Below, piece after piece: positions 27,801 to 42,700 of a DNA stretch of 64,000 nt (position 1 is its first letter; each line of letters opens with the position of its first letter). The notes below the pieces were generated by a model. The model had not been told where the DNA came from and made no database searches. It worked only from the letters and a program-made list of their open reading frames with translations. The DNA lies in NCBI GenBank assembly GCA_963580455.1, contig OY756971.1, forward strand, positions 13,353,001 through 13,417,000. Reading direction: 5' to 3'. Origin of the DNA: Euonymus europaeus. Its lineage: Eukaryota > Streptophyta > Magnoliopsida > Celastrales > Celastraceae. A program made the translations under genes and the position numbers.

Positions 27801-28800
27801 ATCTTGAAGCTTATACTCGTAAAATTTGACGTAGAAGCACATTAAAAAGTGTACACCGAGCAACTTTGATGGTCCGAAGTTGCTCAAGTCTCTCTACGGA
27901 GGAGCTTTTAACGGTTTTGTCCATTTGTCATAGAAAGTTGGTGTTTTTGCTTCGAAATAATCTTGAAGCTTATACTCGTAAAATTTGACATAGAAGAACA
28001 ATAAAATGTGTACACCGAGCAGCTCTGAGAGTCCAAAGTTGCTCGACTCTCTCTATGGTGGAGCTTTTAACAATTTTGTGCATTTGTCATAGAAAGTCGG
28101 GGTTTTGTCATTGAAAAAATCTAGGAAGCTTATACTCATAAAATTTGAAATAGGATAACAATAAAAAGCGTACACCGAGCAACTTTGATGGTCCGAAGTT
28201 GCTCAACTTTTTATATGGAAGATATTTTAACAGGTTTGTCCATTTTTCATAGAAAGTTAGTGTTTATTCATCGAAATAATCTAGGAAGCTTATACTCGTA
28301 AAATTTGACGTAGAAGCACATTAAAAAGTGTGGACCGAGCAACTTCGATGGTCCGAAGTTGCTCAAGTCTCTCTACGGAGGAGCTTTTAACGGTTTTGTC
28401 CATTTGTCATAGAAAGTTGTTGTTTTTGCTTCGAAATAATCTTGAAGCTTATACTCGTAAAATTTGACATAGAAGAACAATAAAATATGTACACCGAGCA
28501 GCTCTGACAGTTCAAAGTTGCTCAACTCTCTCTATGGTGGAGCTTTTAACAATTTTGTGCATTTGTCATAGAAAGTCGGGTTTTTATCGTTGAAAAAATC
28601 TAGGAAGCTTATACTCATAAAATTTGAAATAGTATAACAATAAAAAGCGTACACCGATCAACTTTGATGGTCCGAAGTTGCTCAACTCTCTATATGGAAG
28701 ATATTTTAATGGGTTTCTCCATTTGTCATAGAAAGTTGGTGTTTATTCATCAAAATAATCTAGGAAGCTTATACTCGTAAAATTTGACGTAGAAGCACAT
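18880..28800. repeat. Satellite zone with mixed HOR order
   Basis: The same monomer classes are present without a single clear period. Class D markers (GTGCAACTCTGATGCT or close variants) fall near 19190, 20510, 23064 and 27697. Class E markers (AACTTGCTCGACTC) fall near 19050, 20370, 22925 and 27555. The GTGTGGAC variant of class B appears near 22099, 24814 and 26729. D normally follows E by about one monomer here, so local order is kept while spacing between E-D pairs varies. No gene or other element is seen. Confidence 0.7.
20073..20154. repeat. 41-bp direct tandem duplication inside a monomer
   Basis: GTTTTGCCATCGAAATAATC begins at 20073 and again at 20114, each copy running through CTTATACTCATAAA. 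The second copy has diverged slightly (CTAAGAATCTT instead of CTAGGAAGCTT), losing the HindIII site. It lengthens one monomer to about 201 bp. I saw no other copy in the window. Confidence 0.85.
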
Positions 28801-31800
28801 TAAAAAGTGTGGACCGAGCAACTTTGATGGTCCGAAGTTGCTCAAGTCTCTCTACGGAGGAGCTTTTAACGGTTTTGTCCATTTGTCATAGAAAGTTGGT
28901 GTTTTTGCTTCGAAATAATCTTGAAGCTTATACTCGTAAAATTTGACATAAAAGAACAATAAAATGTGTACACCGAGCAGCTCTGAGAGCCCAAAGTTGC
29001 TCAACTCTCTCTATGGTGGAGCTTTTAACAATTTTGTGCATTTGTCATAGAAAGTCGGGGTTTTGTCATTGAAAAAATCTTGGAAGCTTATACTCATAAA
29101 ATTTGAAATAGGATAACGATAAAAAGCGTACACCGAGCAACTTTGATGGTCCGAAGTTGCTCAACTTTTTATATGGAAGATATTTTAACGGGTTTGTCCA
29201 TTTGACATAGAAAGTTAGTGTTTATTCATCGAAATAATCTAGGAATCTTATACTCGTAAAATTTGACGTGGAAGCACATTAAAAAGTGTACTCCGAGCAA
29301 CTTTGATGGTCCGAAGTTGCTCAAGTCTCTATATGGAAGATATTTTAACGGGTTTGTCCATTTGTCATAGAAAGTTGGTGTTTATTCATCGAAATAATCT
29401 AGGAAGCTTATACTCGTAAAATTTGACGTAGTAGCACATTAAAAAGTGTACACCGAGCAACTTTGATGGTCTAAAGTTGCTCAAGTCTCTCTACGGAGGA
29501 GCTTTTAACGATTTTGTCCATTTGTCATAGAAAGTTGGTGTTTTTGCGTCGAAATAATCTTGAAGCTTATACTCGTAAAATTTGACGTAGCAGCACATTA
29601 AAAAGTGTACACCGAGCAACTTTGACGGTCCGAACTTGCTCTACTCTCTCTATGGAGGACCTTTTTAACGGCTTTGTTCGTTTTTCATAGAAAGTTAGTG
29701 TTTATTCATCGAAATAATCTAGGAAGCTTATACTCGTAAAATTTGATATAGAAGAACATTAAAAAGTGTACACCGTGCAACTCTGATGCTCCGAAATTGC
29801 TCAACTCTCTCTACGGAGGAGCTTTTAAATGTTTTGTCCATTTGTCATAGAAAGTTGGTGTTTTTGCTTCGAAATAATCTTGAAGCTTATACTCGTAAAA
29901 TTTGACGTAGAAGCACATTAAAAAATGTACACCGTGCAACTCTGATGCTCCGAAATTGCTCAACTCTCTCTACGGAGGAGCTTTTAAATGTTTTGTCCAT
30001 TTGTCATAGAAAGTTAGTGTTTTTGCTTCGAAATAATCTTGAAGCTTATACTCGTAAAATTTGACATAGAAAAACAATAAAATGTGTACACCGAGCAGCT
30101 CTGAGAGTCCAAAGTTGCTCGACTCTCTCTATGGTGGAGCTTTTAACAATTTTGTGCATTTGTCATAGAAAGTTGTTGTTTTTGCTTCGAAATAATCTTG
30201 AAGCTTATACTCGTAAAATTTGACATAGAAGAACAATAAAATATGTACACCGAGCAGCTCTGACAGTTCAAAGTTGCTCAACTCTCTCTATGGTGGAGCT
30301 TTTAACAATTTTGTGCATTTGTCATAGAAAGTCGGGGTTTTATCGTTGAAAAAATCTAGGAAGCTTATACTCATAAAATTTGAAATAGGATAACAATAAA
30401 AAGCGTACACCGATCAACTTTGATGGTCCGAAGTTGCTCAACTCTCTATATGGAAGATATTTTAATGGGTTTGTCCATTTGTCATAGAAAGTTGGTGTTT
30501 ATTCATCGAAATAATCTAGGAAGCTTATACTCGTAAAATTTGACGTAGAAGCACATTAAAAAGTGTGGACCGAGCAACTTTGATGGTCCGAAGTTGCTCA
30601 AGTCTCTCTACGGAGGAGCTTTTAACGGTTTTGTCCATTTGTCATAGAAAGTTGGTGTTTTTGCTTCGAAATAATCTTGAAGCTTATACTCGTAAAATTT
30701 GACATAAAAGCACAATAAAATGTGTACACCGAGAAGCTCTGAGAGCCCAAAGTTGCTCAACTCTCTCTATGGTGGAGCTTTTAACAATTTTGTGCACTTG
30801 TCATAGAAAGTCGGGGTTTTGTCATTGAAAAAATCTTGGAAGCTTATACTCATAAAATTTGAAATAGGATAACGATAAAAAGCGTACACCGAGCAACTTT
30901 GATAGTCCGAAGTTGCTCAACTTTTTATATGGAAGATATTTTAACGGGTTTGTCCATTTGTCATAGAAAGTTAGTGTTTATTCATCGAAATAATCTAGGA
31001 AGCTTAAACTCGTAAAATTTGACGTAGAAGCACATTAAAAAGTGTACACCGAGCAACTTTGATGGTCCGAAGTTGCTCAAGTCTCTATATGGAAGATATT
31101 TTAACGGGTTTGTCCATTTGTCATAGAAAGTTGGTGTTTATTCATCGAAATAATCTAGGAAGCTTATACTCGTAAAATTTGACGTAGTAGCACATTAAAA
31201 AGTGTACACCGAGCAACTTTGATGGTCCGAAGTTGCTCAAGTCTCTCTACGGAGGAGCTTTTAACGATTTTGTCCATTTGTCATAGAAAGTTGGTGTTTT
31301 TGCGTCGAAATAATCTTGAAGCTTATACTCGTAAAATTTGACGTAGCAGCACATTAAAAAGTGTACACCGAGCAACTTTGACGGTCCGAACTTGCTCTAC
31401 TCTCTCTATGGAGGACCTTTTTAACGGCTTTGTTCGTTTTTCATAGAAAGTTAGTGTTTATTCATCGAAATAATCTAGGAAGCTTATACTCGTAAAATTT
31501 GATATAGAAGAACATTAAAAAGTGTACACCGTGCAACTCTGATGCTCCGAAATTGCTCAACTCTCTCTACGGAGGAGCTTTTAAATGTTTTGTCCATTTG
31601 TCATAGAAAGTTGGTGTTTATTCATCGAAATAATCTAGGAAGCTTATACTCGTAAAATTTGACGTAGAAGCGCATTAAAAAGTGTGGACCGAGCAACTTT
31701 GATGGTCCGAAGTTGCTCAAGTCTCTCTACGGAGGAGCTTTTAACGGTTTTGTCCATTTGTCATAGAAAGTTGGTGTTTTTGCTTCGAAATAATCTTGAA

Positions 31801-31900
31801 GCTTATACTCGTAAAATTTGACATAGAAGAACAATAAAATGTGTACACCGAGCAGCTCTGGGAGTCCAAAGTTGCTCGACTCTCTCTATGGTGGAGCTTT
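28800..31900. repeat. 1,756-bp eleven-monomer segment repeated in tandem
   Basis: Four markers recur at the same step. GCTCTGAGAG (or its AGCTCTGAGAG variant) is at 28980 and 30736. The class-B GTGTGGACCGAGC variant is near 28809 and 30564. The private CAGCACATTA is at 29591 and 31347. The private E variant CTTGCTCTACTC is near 29633 and 31389. All steps are 1,755-1,756 bp. Private variants shared by only these two copies indicate a local duplication. Confidence 0.8.
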
Positions 31901-33759
31901 TAACAATTTTGTGCATTTGTCATAGAAAGTCGGGGTTTTGTCATTGAAAAAATCTAGGAAGCTTATACTCATAAAATTTGAAATAGGATAACAATAAAAA
32001 GCGTACACCGAGCAACTTTGATGGTCCGAAGTTGCTCTACTTTTTATATGGAAGATATTTTAACGGGTTTGTCCATTTGTCATAGAAAGTTAGTGTTTAT
32101 TCATCGAAATAATCTAGGAAGCTTATACTCGTAAAATTTGACGTAGAAGCGCATTAAAAAATGTGGACCGAGCAACTTCGATGGTCCGAAGTTGCTCAAG
32201 TCTCTCTACGGAGGAGCTTTTAACGGTTTTGTCCATTTGTCATAGAAAGTTGTTGTTTTTGCTTCGAAATAATCTTGAAGCTTATACTCGTAAAATTTGA
32301 CATAGAAGAACAATAAAATATGTACACCGAGCAGCTCTGACAGTTCAAAGTTGCTCAACTCTCTCTATGGTGGAGCTTTTAACAATTTTGTGCATTTGTC
32401 ATAGAAAGTCGGGGTTTTATCGTTGAAAAAATCTAGGAAGCTTATACTCATAAAATTTGAAATAGGATAACAATAAAAAGCGTACACCGATCAACTTTGA
32501 TGGTCCGAAGTTGCTCAACTCTCTATATGGAAGATATTTTAATGGGTTTGTCCATTTGTCATAGAAAGTTGGTGTTTATTCATCGAAATAATCTAGGAAG
32601 CTTATACTCGTAAAATTTGACGTAGAAGCACATTAAAAAGTGTACACCGAGCAACTTTGATGGTCCGAAGTTGCTCAAGTCTCTATATGGAAGATATTTT
32701 AACGGGTTTGTCCATTTGTCATAGAAAGTTGGTGTTTATTCATCGAAATAATCTAGGAAGCTTATACTCGTAAAATTTGACGTAGTAGCACATTAAAAAG
32801 TGTACACCGAGCAACTTTGATGGTCCGAAGTTGCTCAAGTCTCTCTACGGAGGAGCTTTTAACGATTTTGTCCATTTTTCATAGAAAGTTGGTGTTTTTG
32901 CATCGAAATAATCTTGAAGCTTATACTCGTAAAATTTGACGTAGAAGCACATTAAAAAGTGTACACCGAGCAACTTTGACGGTCCGAACTTGCTCGACTC
33001 TCTCTATGGAGGACCTTTTTAACGGCTTTGTTCGTTTTTCATAGAAAGTTAGTGTTTATTCATCGAAATAATCTAGGAAGCTTATACTCGTAAAATTTGA
33101 TATAGAAGAACATTAAAAAGTGTACACCGTGCAACTCTGATGCTCCGAAATTGCTCAACTCTCTCTACGGAGGAGCTTTTAAATGTTTTGTCCATTTGTC
33201 ATAGAAAGTTGGTGTTTTTGCTTCGAAATAATCTTGAAGCTTATACTCGTAAAATTTGACGTAGAAGCACATTAAAAAGTGTACACCGAGAAACTTTGAT
33301 GGTCCGAAGTTGCTCAAGTCTCTCTACGGAGGAGCTTTTAACGGTTTTGTCCATTTGTCATAGAAAGTTGGTGTTTTTGCTTCGAAATAATCTTGAAGCT
33401 TATACTCGTAAAATTTGACATAGAAGAACAATAAAATGTGTACACCGAGCAGCTCTGAGAGTCCAAAGTTGCTCGACTCTCTCTATGGTGGAGCTTTTAA
33501 CAATTTTGTGCATTTGTCATAGAAAGTCGGGGTTTTGTCATTGAAAAAATCTAGGAAGCTTATACTCATAAAATTTGAAATAGGATAACAATAAAAAGCG
33601 TACACCGAGCAACTTTGATGGTCCGAAGTTGCTCTACTTTTTATATGGAAGATATTTTAACGGGTTTGTCCATTTGTCATAGAAAGTTAGTGTTTATTCA
33701 TCGAAATAATCTAGGAAGCTTATACTCGTAAAATTTGACGTAGAAGCACATTAAAAAGT

Positions 33760-36700
33760 GTGGACCGAGCAACTTCGATGGTCCGAAGTTGCTCAAGTCT
33801 CTCTACGGAGGAGCTTTTAACGGTTTTGTCCATTTGTCATAGAAAGTTGGTGTTTTTGCTTCGAAATAATCTTGAAGCTTATACTCGTAAAATTTGACAT
33901 AAAAGAACAATAAAATGTGTACACCGAGCAGCTCTGAGAGCCCAAAGTTGCTCAACTCTCTCTATGGTGGAGCTTTTAACAATTTTGTGCATTTGTCATA
34001 GAAAGTCGGGGTTTTGTCATTGAAAAAATCTAGGAAGCTTATACTCATAAAATTTGAAATAGGATAACGATAAAAAGCGTACATCGAGCAACTTTGATGG
34101 TCCGAAGTTGCTCAACTTTTTATATGGAAGATATTTTAACGGGTTTTCCATTTGTCATAGAAAGTTAGTGTTAATTCATCGAAATAATCTAGGAAGCTTA
34201 TACTCGTAAAATTTGACGTAGAAGCACATTAAAAAGTGTACACCGAGCAACTTTGATGGTCCGAAGTTGCTCAAGTCTCTCTACGGAGGAGCTTTTAACG
34301 GTTTTGTCCATTTGTCATAGAAAGTTGGTGTTTTTGCTTCGAAATAATCTTGAAGCTTATACTCGTAAAATTTGACATAGAAGAACAATAAAATGTGTAC
34401 ACCGAGCAGCTCTGACAGTCCAAAGTTGCTCAACTCTCTCTATGGTGGAGCTTTAAACAATTTTGTGCATTTGTCATAGAAAGTCGGGGTTTTATCGTTG
34501 AAAAAATCTAGGAAGCTTATACTCATAAAATTTGAAATAGGATAACAATAAAAAGCATACACCGAGCAACTTTGATGGTCCGAAGTCGCTCAACTCTCTA
34601 TATGGAAGATATTTTAACGGGTTTGTCCATTTGTCATAGAAAGTTAGTGTTTATTCAACGAAATAATCTAGGAAGCTTATACTCGTAAAATTTGATATAG
34701 AAGAACATTAAAAAGTGTACACCGTGCAACTCTGATGCTCCGAAATTGCTCAACTCTCTCTACGGAGGAGCTTTTAAATGTTTTGTCCATTTGTCATAGA
34801 AAGTTGGTGTTTTTGCTTCGAAATAATCTTGAAGCTTATACTCGTAAAATTTGACGTAGAAGCACATTAAAAAGTGTACACCGAGCAACTTTGATGGTCC
34901 GAAGTTGCTCAAGTCTCTCTACGGAGGAGCTTTTAACGGTTTTGTCCATTTGTCATAGAAAGTTAGTGTTTTTGCTTCGAAATAATCTTGAAGCTTATAC
35001 TCGTAAAATTTGACATAGAAGAACAATAAAATGTGTACACCGAGCAGCTCTGAGAGTCCAAAGTTGCTCGACTCTCTCTATGGTGGAGCTTTTAACAATT
35101 TTGTGCATTTGTCATAGAAAGTCGGGGTTTTGTCATTGAAATAATCTAGGAAGCTTATACTCATAAAATTTCAAATAGGATAACAATAAAAAGCGTACAC
35201 CGAGCAACTTTGATGGTCCGAAGTTGCTCTACTTTTTATATGGAAGATATTTTAACGGGTTTGTCCATTTGTCATAGAAAGTTAGTGTTTATTCATCGAA
35301 ATAATCTAGGAAGCTTATACTCGTAAAATTTGACGTAGAAGCACATTAAAAAGTGTGGACCGAGCAACTTCGATGGTCCGAAGTTGCTCAAGTCTCTCTA
35401 CGGAGGAGCTTTTAACGGTTTTGTCCATTTGTCATAGAAAGTTGTTGTTTTTGCTTCGAAATAATCTTGAAGCTTATACTCGTAAAATTTGACATAAAAG
35501 AACAATAAAATGTGTACACCGAGCAGCTCTGAGAGCCCAAAGTTGCTCAACTCTCTCTATGGTGGAGCTTTTAACAATTTTGTGCATTTGTCATAGAAAG
35601 TCGGGGTTTTGTCATTGAAAAAATCTAGGAAGCTTATACTCATAAAATTTGAAATAGGATAACGATAAAAAGCGTACACCGAGCAACTTTGATGGTCCGA
35701 AGTTGCTCAACTTTTTATATGGAAGATATTTTAACGGGTTTGTCCATTTGTCATAGAAAGTTAGTGTTTATTCAACGAAATAATCTTGGAAGCTTATACT
35801 CGTAAAATTTGACGTAGAAGCACATTAAAAAGTGTACACCGAGCAACTTTGATGGTCCGAAGTTGCTCAAGTCTCTCTACGGAGGAGCTTTTAACGGTTT
35901 TGTCCATTTGTCATAGAAAGTTGGTGTTTTTGCTTCGAAATAATCTTGAAGCTTATACTCGTAAAATTTGACATAGAAGAACAATAAAATGTGTACACCG
36001 AGCAGCTCTAACAGTCCAAAGTTCCTCAACTCTCTCTATGGTGGAGCTTTAAACAATTTTGTGCATTTGTCATAGAAAGTCGGGGTTTTATCGTTGAAAA
36101 AATCTAGGAAGCTTATACTCATAAAATTTGAAATAGGATAACAATAAAAAGCGTACACCGAGCAACTTTGATGGTCCGAAGTTGCTCAACTCTCTATATG
36201 GAAGATATTTTAATGGGTTTGTCCATTTGTCATAGAAAGTTGGTGTTTATTCATCGAAATAATCTAGGAAGCTTATACTCGTAAAATTTGACGTAGAAGC
36301 ACATTAAAAAGTGTGGATCGAGCAACTTTGATGGTTCGAAGTTGCTCAAGTCTCTCTACGGAGGAGCTTTTAACGGTTTTGTCCATTTGTCATAGAAAGT
36401 TGGTGTTTTTGCTTCGAAATAATCTTGAAGCTTATACTCGTAAAATTTGACATAAAAGAATAATAAAATGCGTACACCGAGCAGCTCTGAGAGCCCAAAG
36501 TTGCTCAACTCTCTCTATGGTGGAGCTTTTAACAATTTTGTGCATTTGTCATCGAAAGTCGGGGTTTTGTCATTGAAAAAATCTTGGAAGCTTATACTCA
36601 TAAAATTTGAAATAGGATAGCGATAAAAAGCATACACCGAGCAACTTTGATGGTCCGAAGTTGCTCAACTTTTTATATGGAAGATATTTTAACGGGTTTG

Positions 36701-39700
36701 TCCATTTGTCATAGAAAGTTAGTGTTTATTCATCGAAATAATCTAGGAAGCTTATACTCGTAAAATTTGACGTAGAAGCACATTAAAAAGTGTACACCGA
36801 GCAACTTTGATGGTCCGAAGTTGCTCAAGTCTCTATATGGAAGATATTTTAACGGGTTTGTCCATTTGTCATAGAAAGTTGGTGTTTATTCATCGAAATA
36901 ATCTAGGAAGCTTATACTCGTAAAATTTGACGTAGAAGCACATTAAAAAGTGTACACCGAGCAACTTTGATGGTCCAAAGTTGCTCAAGTCTCTCTACGG
37001 AGGAGCTTTTAACGATTTTGTCCATTTGTCATAGAAAGTTGGTGTTTTTGCGTCGAAATAATCTTGAAGCTTATACTCGTAAAATTTGACGTAGAAGCAC
37101 ATTAAAAAGTGTACACCGAGCAACTTTGACGGTCCGAACTTGCTCGACTCTCTCTATGGAGGACCTTTTTAACGGCTTTGTTCGTTTTTCATAGAAAGTT
37201 AGTGTTTATTCATCGAAATAATCTAGGAAGCTTATACTCGTAAAATTTGATATAGAAGAACATTAAAAAGTGTACACCGTGCAACTCTGATGCTCCGAAA
37301 TTGCTCAACTCTCTCTACGGAGGAGCTTTTAAATGTTTTGTCCATTTGTCATAGAAAGTTGGTGTTTTTGCTTCGAAATAATCTTGAAGCTTATACTCGT
37401 AAAATTTGACGTAGAAGCACATTAAAAAGTGTACACCGAGCAACTTTGATGGTCCGAAGTTGCTCAAGTCTCTCTACGGAGGAGCTTTTAACGGTTTTGT
37501 CCATTTGTCATAGAAAGTTGGTGTTTTTGCTTCGAAATAATCTTGAAGCTTATACTCGTAAAATTTGACATAGAAGAACAATAAAATGTGTACACCGAGC
37601 AGCTCTGAGAGTCCAAAGTTGCTCGACTCTCTCTATGGCGGAGCTTTTAACGGCTTTGTGCATTTGTCATAGAAAGTCGGGGTTTTGTCATTGAAAAAAT
37701 CTAGGAAGCTTATACTCATAAAATTTCATATAGAAGAACAATAAAAAGCGTACGCCGAGCAACTTTGATGCTCCGAAGTTGCTCTACTTTTTATATGGAA
37801 GATATTTTAACGGGTTTGTCCATTTGTCATAGAAAGTTAGTGTTTATTCATCGAAATAATCTAGGAAGCTTATACTCGTAAAATTTGACGTAGAAGCACA
37901 TTAAAAAGTGTGGACCGAGCAACTTCGATGGTCCGAAGTTGCTCAAGTCTCTCTACGGAGGAGCTTTTAACGGTTTTGTCCATTTGTCATAGAAGTTGGT
38001 GTTTTTGCTTCGAAATAATCTTGAAGCTTATACTCGTAAAATTTGACATAAAAGAACAATAAAATGTGTACACCGAGCAGCTCTGAGAGCCCAAAGTTGC
38101 TCAACTCTCTCTATGGTGGAGCTTTTAACAATTTTGTGCATTTGTCATAGAAAGTCGGGGTTTTGTCATTGAAAAAATCTAGGAAGCTTATACTCATAAA
38201 ATTTGAAATAGGATAACGATAAAAAGCGTACACCGAGCAACTTTGGTGGTCCGAAGTTGCTCAACTTTTTATATGGAAGATATTTTAACGGGTTTGTCCA
38301 TTTGTCATAGAAAGTTGGTGTTAATTCATCGAAATAATCTAGGAAGCTTATACTCGTAAAATTTGACGTAGAAGCACATTAAAAAGTGTACACCGAGCAA
38401 CTTTGATGGTCCGAAGTTGCTCAAGTCTCTCTACGGAGGAGCTTTTAACGGTTTTGTCCATTTGTCATAGAAAGTTGGTGTTTTTGCTTCGAAATAATCT
38501 TGAAGCTTATACTCGTAAAATTTGACATAGAAGAACAATAAAATGTGTACACCGAGCAGCTCTGACAGTCCAAAGTTGCTCAACTCTCTCTATGGTGGAG
38601 CTTTAAACAATTTTGTGCATTTGTCATAGAAAGTCGGGGTTTTATCGTTGAAAAAATCTAGGAAGCTTATACTCATAAAATTTGAAATAGGATAACAATA
38701 AAAAGCGTACACCGAGCAACTTTGATGGTCCGAAGTTGCTCAACTCTCTATATGGAATATATTTTAACGGGTTTGTCCATTTGTCATAGAAAGTTAGTGT
38801 TTATTCATCGAAATAATCTAGGAAGCTTATACTCGTAAAATTTGACGTAGAAGCACATTAAAAAGTGTACACCGAGCAACTTTGATGGTCCGAAGTTGCT
38901 CAAGTCTCTCTACGGAGGAGCTTTTAACGGTTTTGTCCATTTGTCATAGAAAGTTGGTGTTTTTGCTTCGAAATAATCTTGAAGCTTATACTCGTAAAAT
39001 TTGACATAAAAGAATAATAAAATACGTACACCGAGCAGCTCTGAGAGCCCAAAGTTGCTCAACTCTCTCTATGGTGGAGCTTTTAACAACTTTGCGCATT
39101 TGTCATAGAAAGTCGGGGTTTTGTCATTGAAAAAATCTTGGAAGCTTATACTCATAAAATTTGAAATAGAATAGCGATAAAAAGCGTACACCGAGCAACT
39201 TTGATGGTCCGAAGTTGCTCAACTTTTTATATGGAAGATATTTTAACGGGTTTGTCCATTTGTCATAGAAAGTTAGTGTTTATTCATCGAAATAATCTAG
39301 GAAGCTTATACTCGTAAAATTTGACGTAGAAGCACATTAAAAAGTGTACACCGAGCAACTTTGATGGTCCGAAGTTGCTCAAGTCTCTATATGGAAGATA
39401 TTTTAACGGGTTTGTCCATTTGTCATAGAAAGTTGGTGTTTATTCATCGAAATAATCTGGGAAGCTTATACTCGTAAAATTTGACGTAGAAGCACATTAA
39501 AAAGTGTACACCGAGCAACTTTGATGGTCCGAAGTTGCTCAAGTCTCTCTACGGAGGAGCTTTTAACGATTTTGTCCATTTGTCATAGAAAGTTGGTGTT
39601 TTTGCGTCGAAATAATCCTGAAGCTTATACTCGTAAAATTTGACGTAGAAGCACATTAAAAAGTGTACACAGAGCAACTTTGACGGTCCGAACTTGCTCG

Positions 39701-42700
39701 ACTCTCTCTATGGAGGATATTTTTAACGGCTTTGTTCGTTTTTCATAGAAAGTTAGTGTTTATTCATCGAAATAATCTAGGAAGCTTATACTCATAAAAT
39801 TTGAAATAGGATAACGATAAAAAGCGTACACCGAGCAACTTTGATGGTCCGAAGTTGCTCAACTTTTTATATGGAAGATATTTTAACGGGTTTGTCCATT
39901 TGTCATAGAAAGTTAGTGTTTATTCATCGAAATAATCTAGGAAGCTTATACTCGTAAAATTTGACGTAGAAGCACATTAAAAAGTGTACACCGAGAAACT
40001 TTGATGGTCCGAAGTTGCTCAAGTCTCTCTACGGAGGAGCTTTTAACGGTTTTGTCCATTTGTCATAGAAAGTTGGTGTTTTTGCTTCGAAATAATCTTG
40101 AAGCTTATACTCGTAAAATTTGACATAGAAGAACAATAAAATGTGTACACCGAGCAGCTCTGAGAGTCCAAAGTTGCTCGACTCTCTCTATGGTGGAGCT
40201 TTTAACGGCTTTGTGCATTTGTCATAGAAAGTCGGGGTTTTGTCATTGAAAAAATCTAGGAAGCTTATACTCATAAAATTTGATATAGAAGAACAATAAA
40301 AAGCGTACGCCGAGCAACTTTGATGCTCCGAAGTTGCTCTACTTTTTATATGGAAGATATTTTAACGGGTTTGTCCATTTGTCATAGAAAGTTAGTGTTT
40401 ATTCATCGAAATAATCTAGGAAGCTTATACTCGTAAAATTTGACGTAGAAGCACATTAAAAAGTGTGGACCGAGCAACTTCGATGGTCCGAAGTTGCTCA
40501 AGTCTCTCTACGGAGGAGCTTTTAACGGTTTTGTCCATTTGTCATAGAAGTTGGTGTTTTTGCTTCGAAATAATCTTGAAGCTTATACTCGTAAAATTTG
40601 ACATAAAAGAACAATAAAATGTGTACACCGAGCAGCTCTGAGATTCCAAAGTTGCTCAACTCTCTCTATGGTGGAGCTTTTAACAATTTTGTGCATTTGT
40701 CATAGAAAGTCGGGGTTTTGTCATTGAAAAAATCTAGGAAGCTTATACTCATAAAATTTGAAATAGGATAACGATAAAAAGCGTACACCGAGCAACTTCG
40801 ATGGTCCGAAGTTGCTCTACTTTTTATATGGAAGATATTTTAACGGGTTTGTCCATTTGTCATAGAAAGTTAGTGTTTATTCATCGAAATAATCTAGGAA
40901 GCTTATACTCGTAAAATTTGACGTAGAAGCACATTAAAAAGTGTACACCGAGCAACTTTGATGGTCCGAAGTTGCTCAAGTCTCTCTACGGAGGAGCTTT
41001 TAACGGTTTTGTCCATTTGTCATAGAAAGTTGGTGTTTTTGCTTCGAAATAATCTTGAAGCTTATACTCGTAAAATTTGACATAGAAGAACAATAAAATG
41101 TGTACACCGAGCAGCTCTGACAGTCCAAAGTTGCTCAACTCTCTCTATGGTGGAGCTTTAAACAATTTTGTGCATTTGTCATAGAAAGTCGGGGTTTTAT
41201 CGTTGAAAAAATCTAGGAAGCTTATACTCATAAAATTTGAAATAGGATAACAATAAAAAGCGTACACCGAGGAACTTTGATGGTCCGAAGTTGCTCAACT
41301 CTCTATATGGAAGATATTTTAATGGGTTTGTCCATTTGTCATAGAAAGTTGGTGTTTATTCATCGAAATAATCTAGGAAGCTTATACTCGTAAAATTTGA
41401 CGTAGAAGCACATTAAAAAGTGTGGATCGAGCAACTTTGATGGTCCGAAGTTGCTCAAGTCTCTCTACGGAGGAGCTTTTAACGGTTTTGTCCATTTGTC
41501 ATAGAAAGTTGGTGTTTTTGCTTCGAAATAATCTTGAAGCTTATACTCGTAAAATTTGACATAAAAGAACAATAAAATGTGTACACCGAGCAGCTCTGAG
41601 AGCCCAAAGTTGCTCAACTCTCTCTATGGTGGAGCTTTTAACAATTTTGTGCATTTGTCATAGAAAGTCGGGGTTTTGTCATTGAAAAAATCTTGGAAGC
41701 TTATACTCATAAAATTTGAAATAGGATAACGATAAAAAGCGTACACCGAGCAACTTTGATGGTCCGAAGTTGCTCAAATTTTTATATGGAAGATATTTTA
41801 ACGGGTTTGTCCATTTGTCATAGAAAGTTAGTGTTTATTCATCGAAATAATCTAGGAAGCTTATACTCGTAAAATTTGACGTAGAAGCACATTAAAAAGT
41901 GTACACCGAGCAACTTTCATGGTCCGAAGTTGCTCAAGTCTCTATATGGAAGATATTTTAACGGGTTTGTCCATTTGTCATAGAAAGTTGGTGTTTATTC
42001 ATCGAAATAATCTAGGAAGCTTATACTCGTAAAATTTGACGTAGAAGCACATTAAAAAGTGTACACCGAGCAACTTTGATTGTCCGAAGTTGCTCAAGTC
42101 TCTCTACCGAGGAGCTTTTAACGATTTTGTCCATTTGTCATAGAAAGTTGGTGTTTTTGCGTCGAAATAATCTTGAAGCTTATACTCGAAAAATTTGACG
42201 TAGAAGCACATTAAAAAGTGTACACCGAGCAACTTTGACGGTCCGAACTTGCTCGACTCTCTCTATGGAGGACCTTTTTAATGGCTTTGTTCGTTTTTCA
42301 TAGAAAGTTAGTGTTTATTCATCGAAATAATCTAGGAAGCTTATACTCGTAAAATTTGATATAGAAGAACATTAAAAAGTGTACACCGAGCAACTTTGAT
42401 GGTCCGAAGTTGCTCAAGTCTCTCTACGGAGGAGCTTTTAACGGTTTTGTCCATTTGTCATAGAAAGTTGGTGTTTTTGCTTCGAAATAATCTTGAAGCT
42501 TATACTCGTAAAATTTGACATAGAAGAACAATAAAATGTGTACACCGAGCAGCTCTGAGAGTCCAAAGTTGCTCGACTCTCTCTATGGTGGAGCTTTTAA
42601 CAATTTTGTGCATTTTTCATAGAAAGTCGGGGTTTTGTCATTGAAAAAATCTAGGAAGCTTATACTCATAAAATTTGAAATAGGATAACAATAAAAAGCG

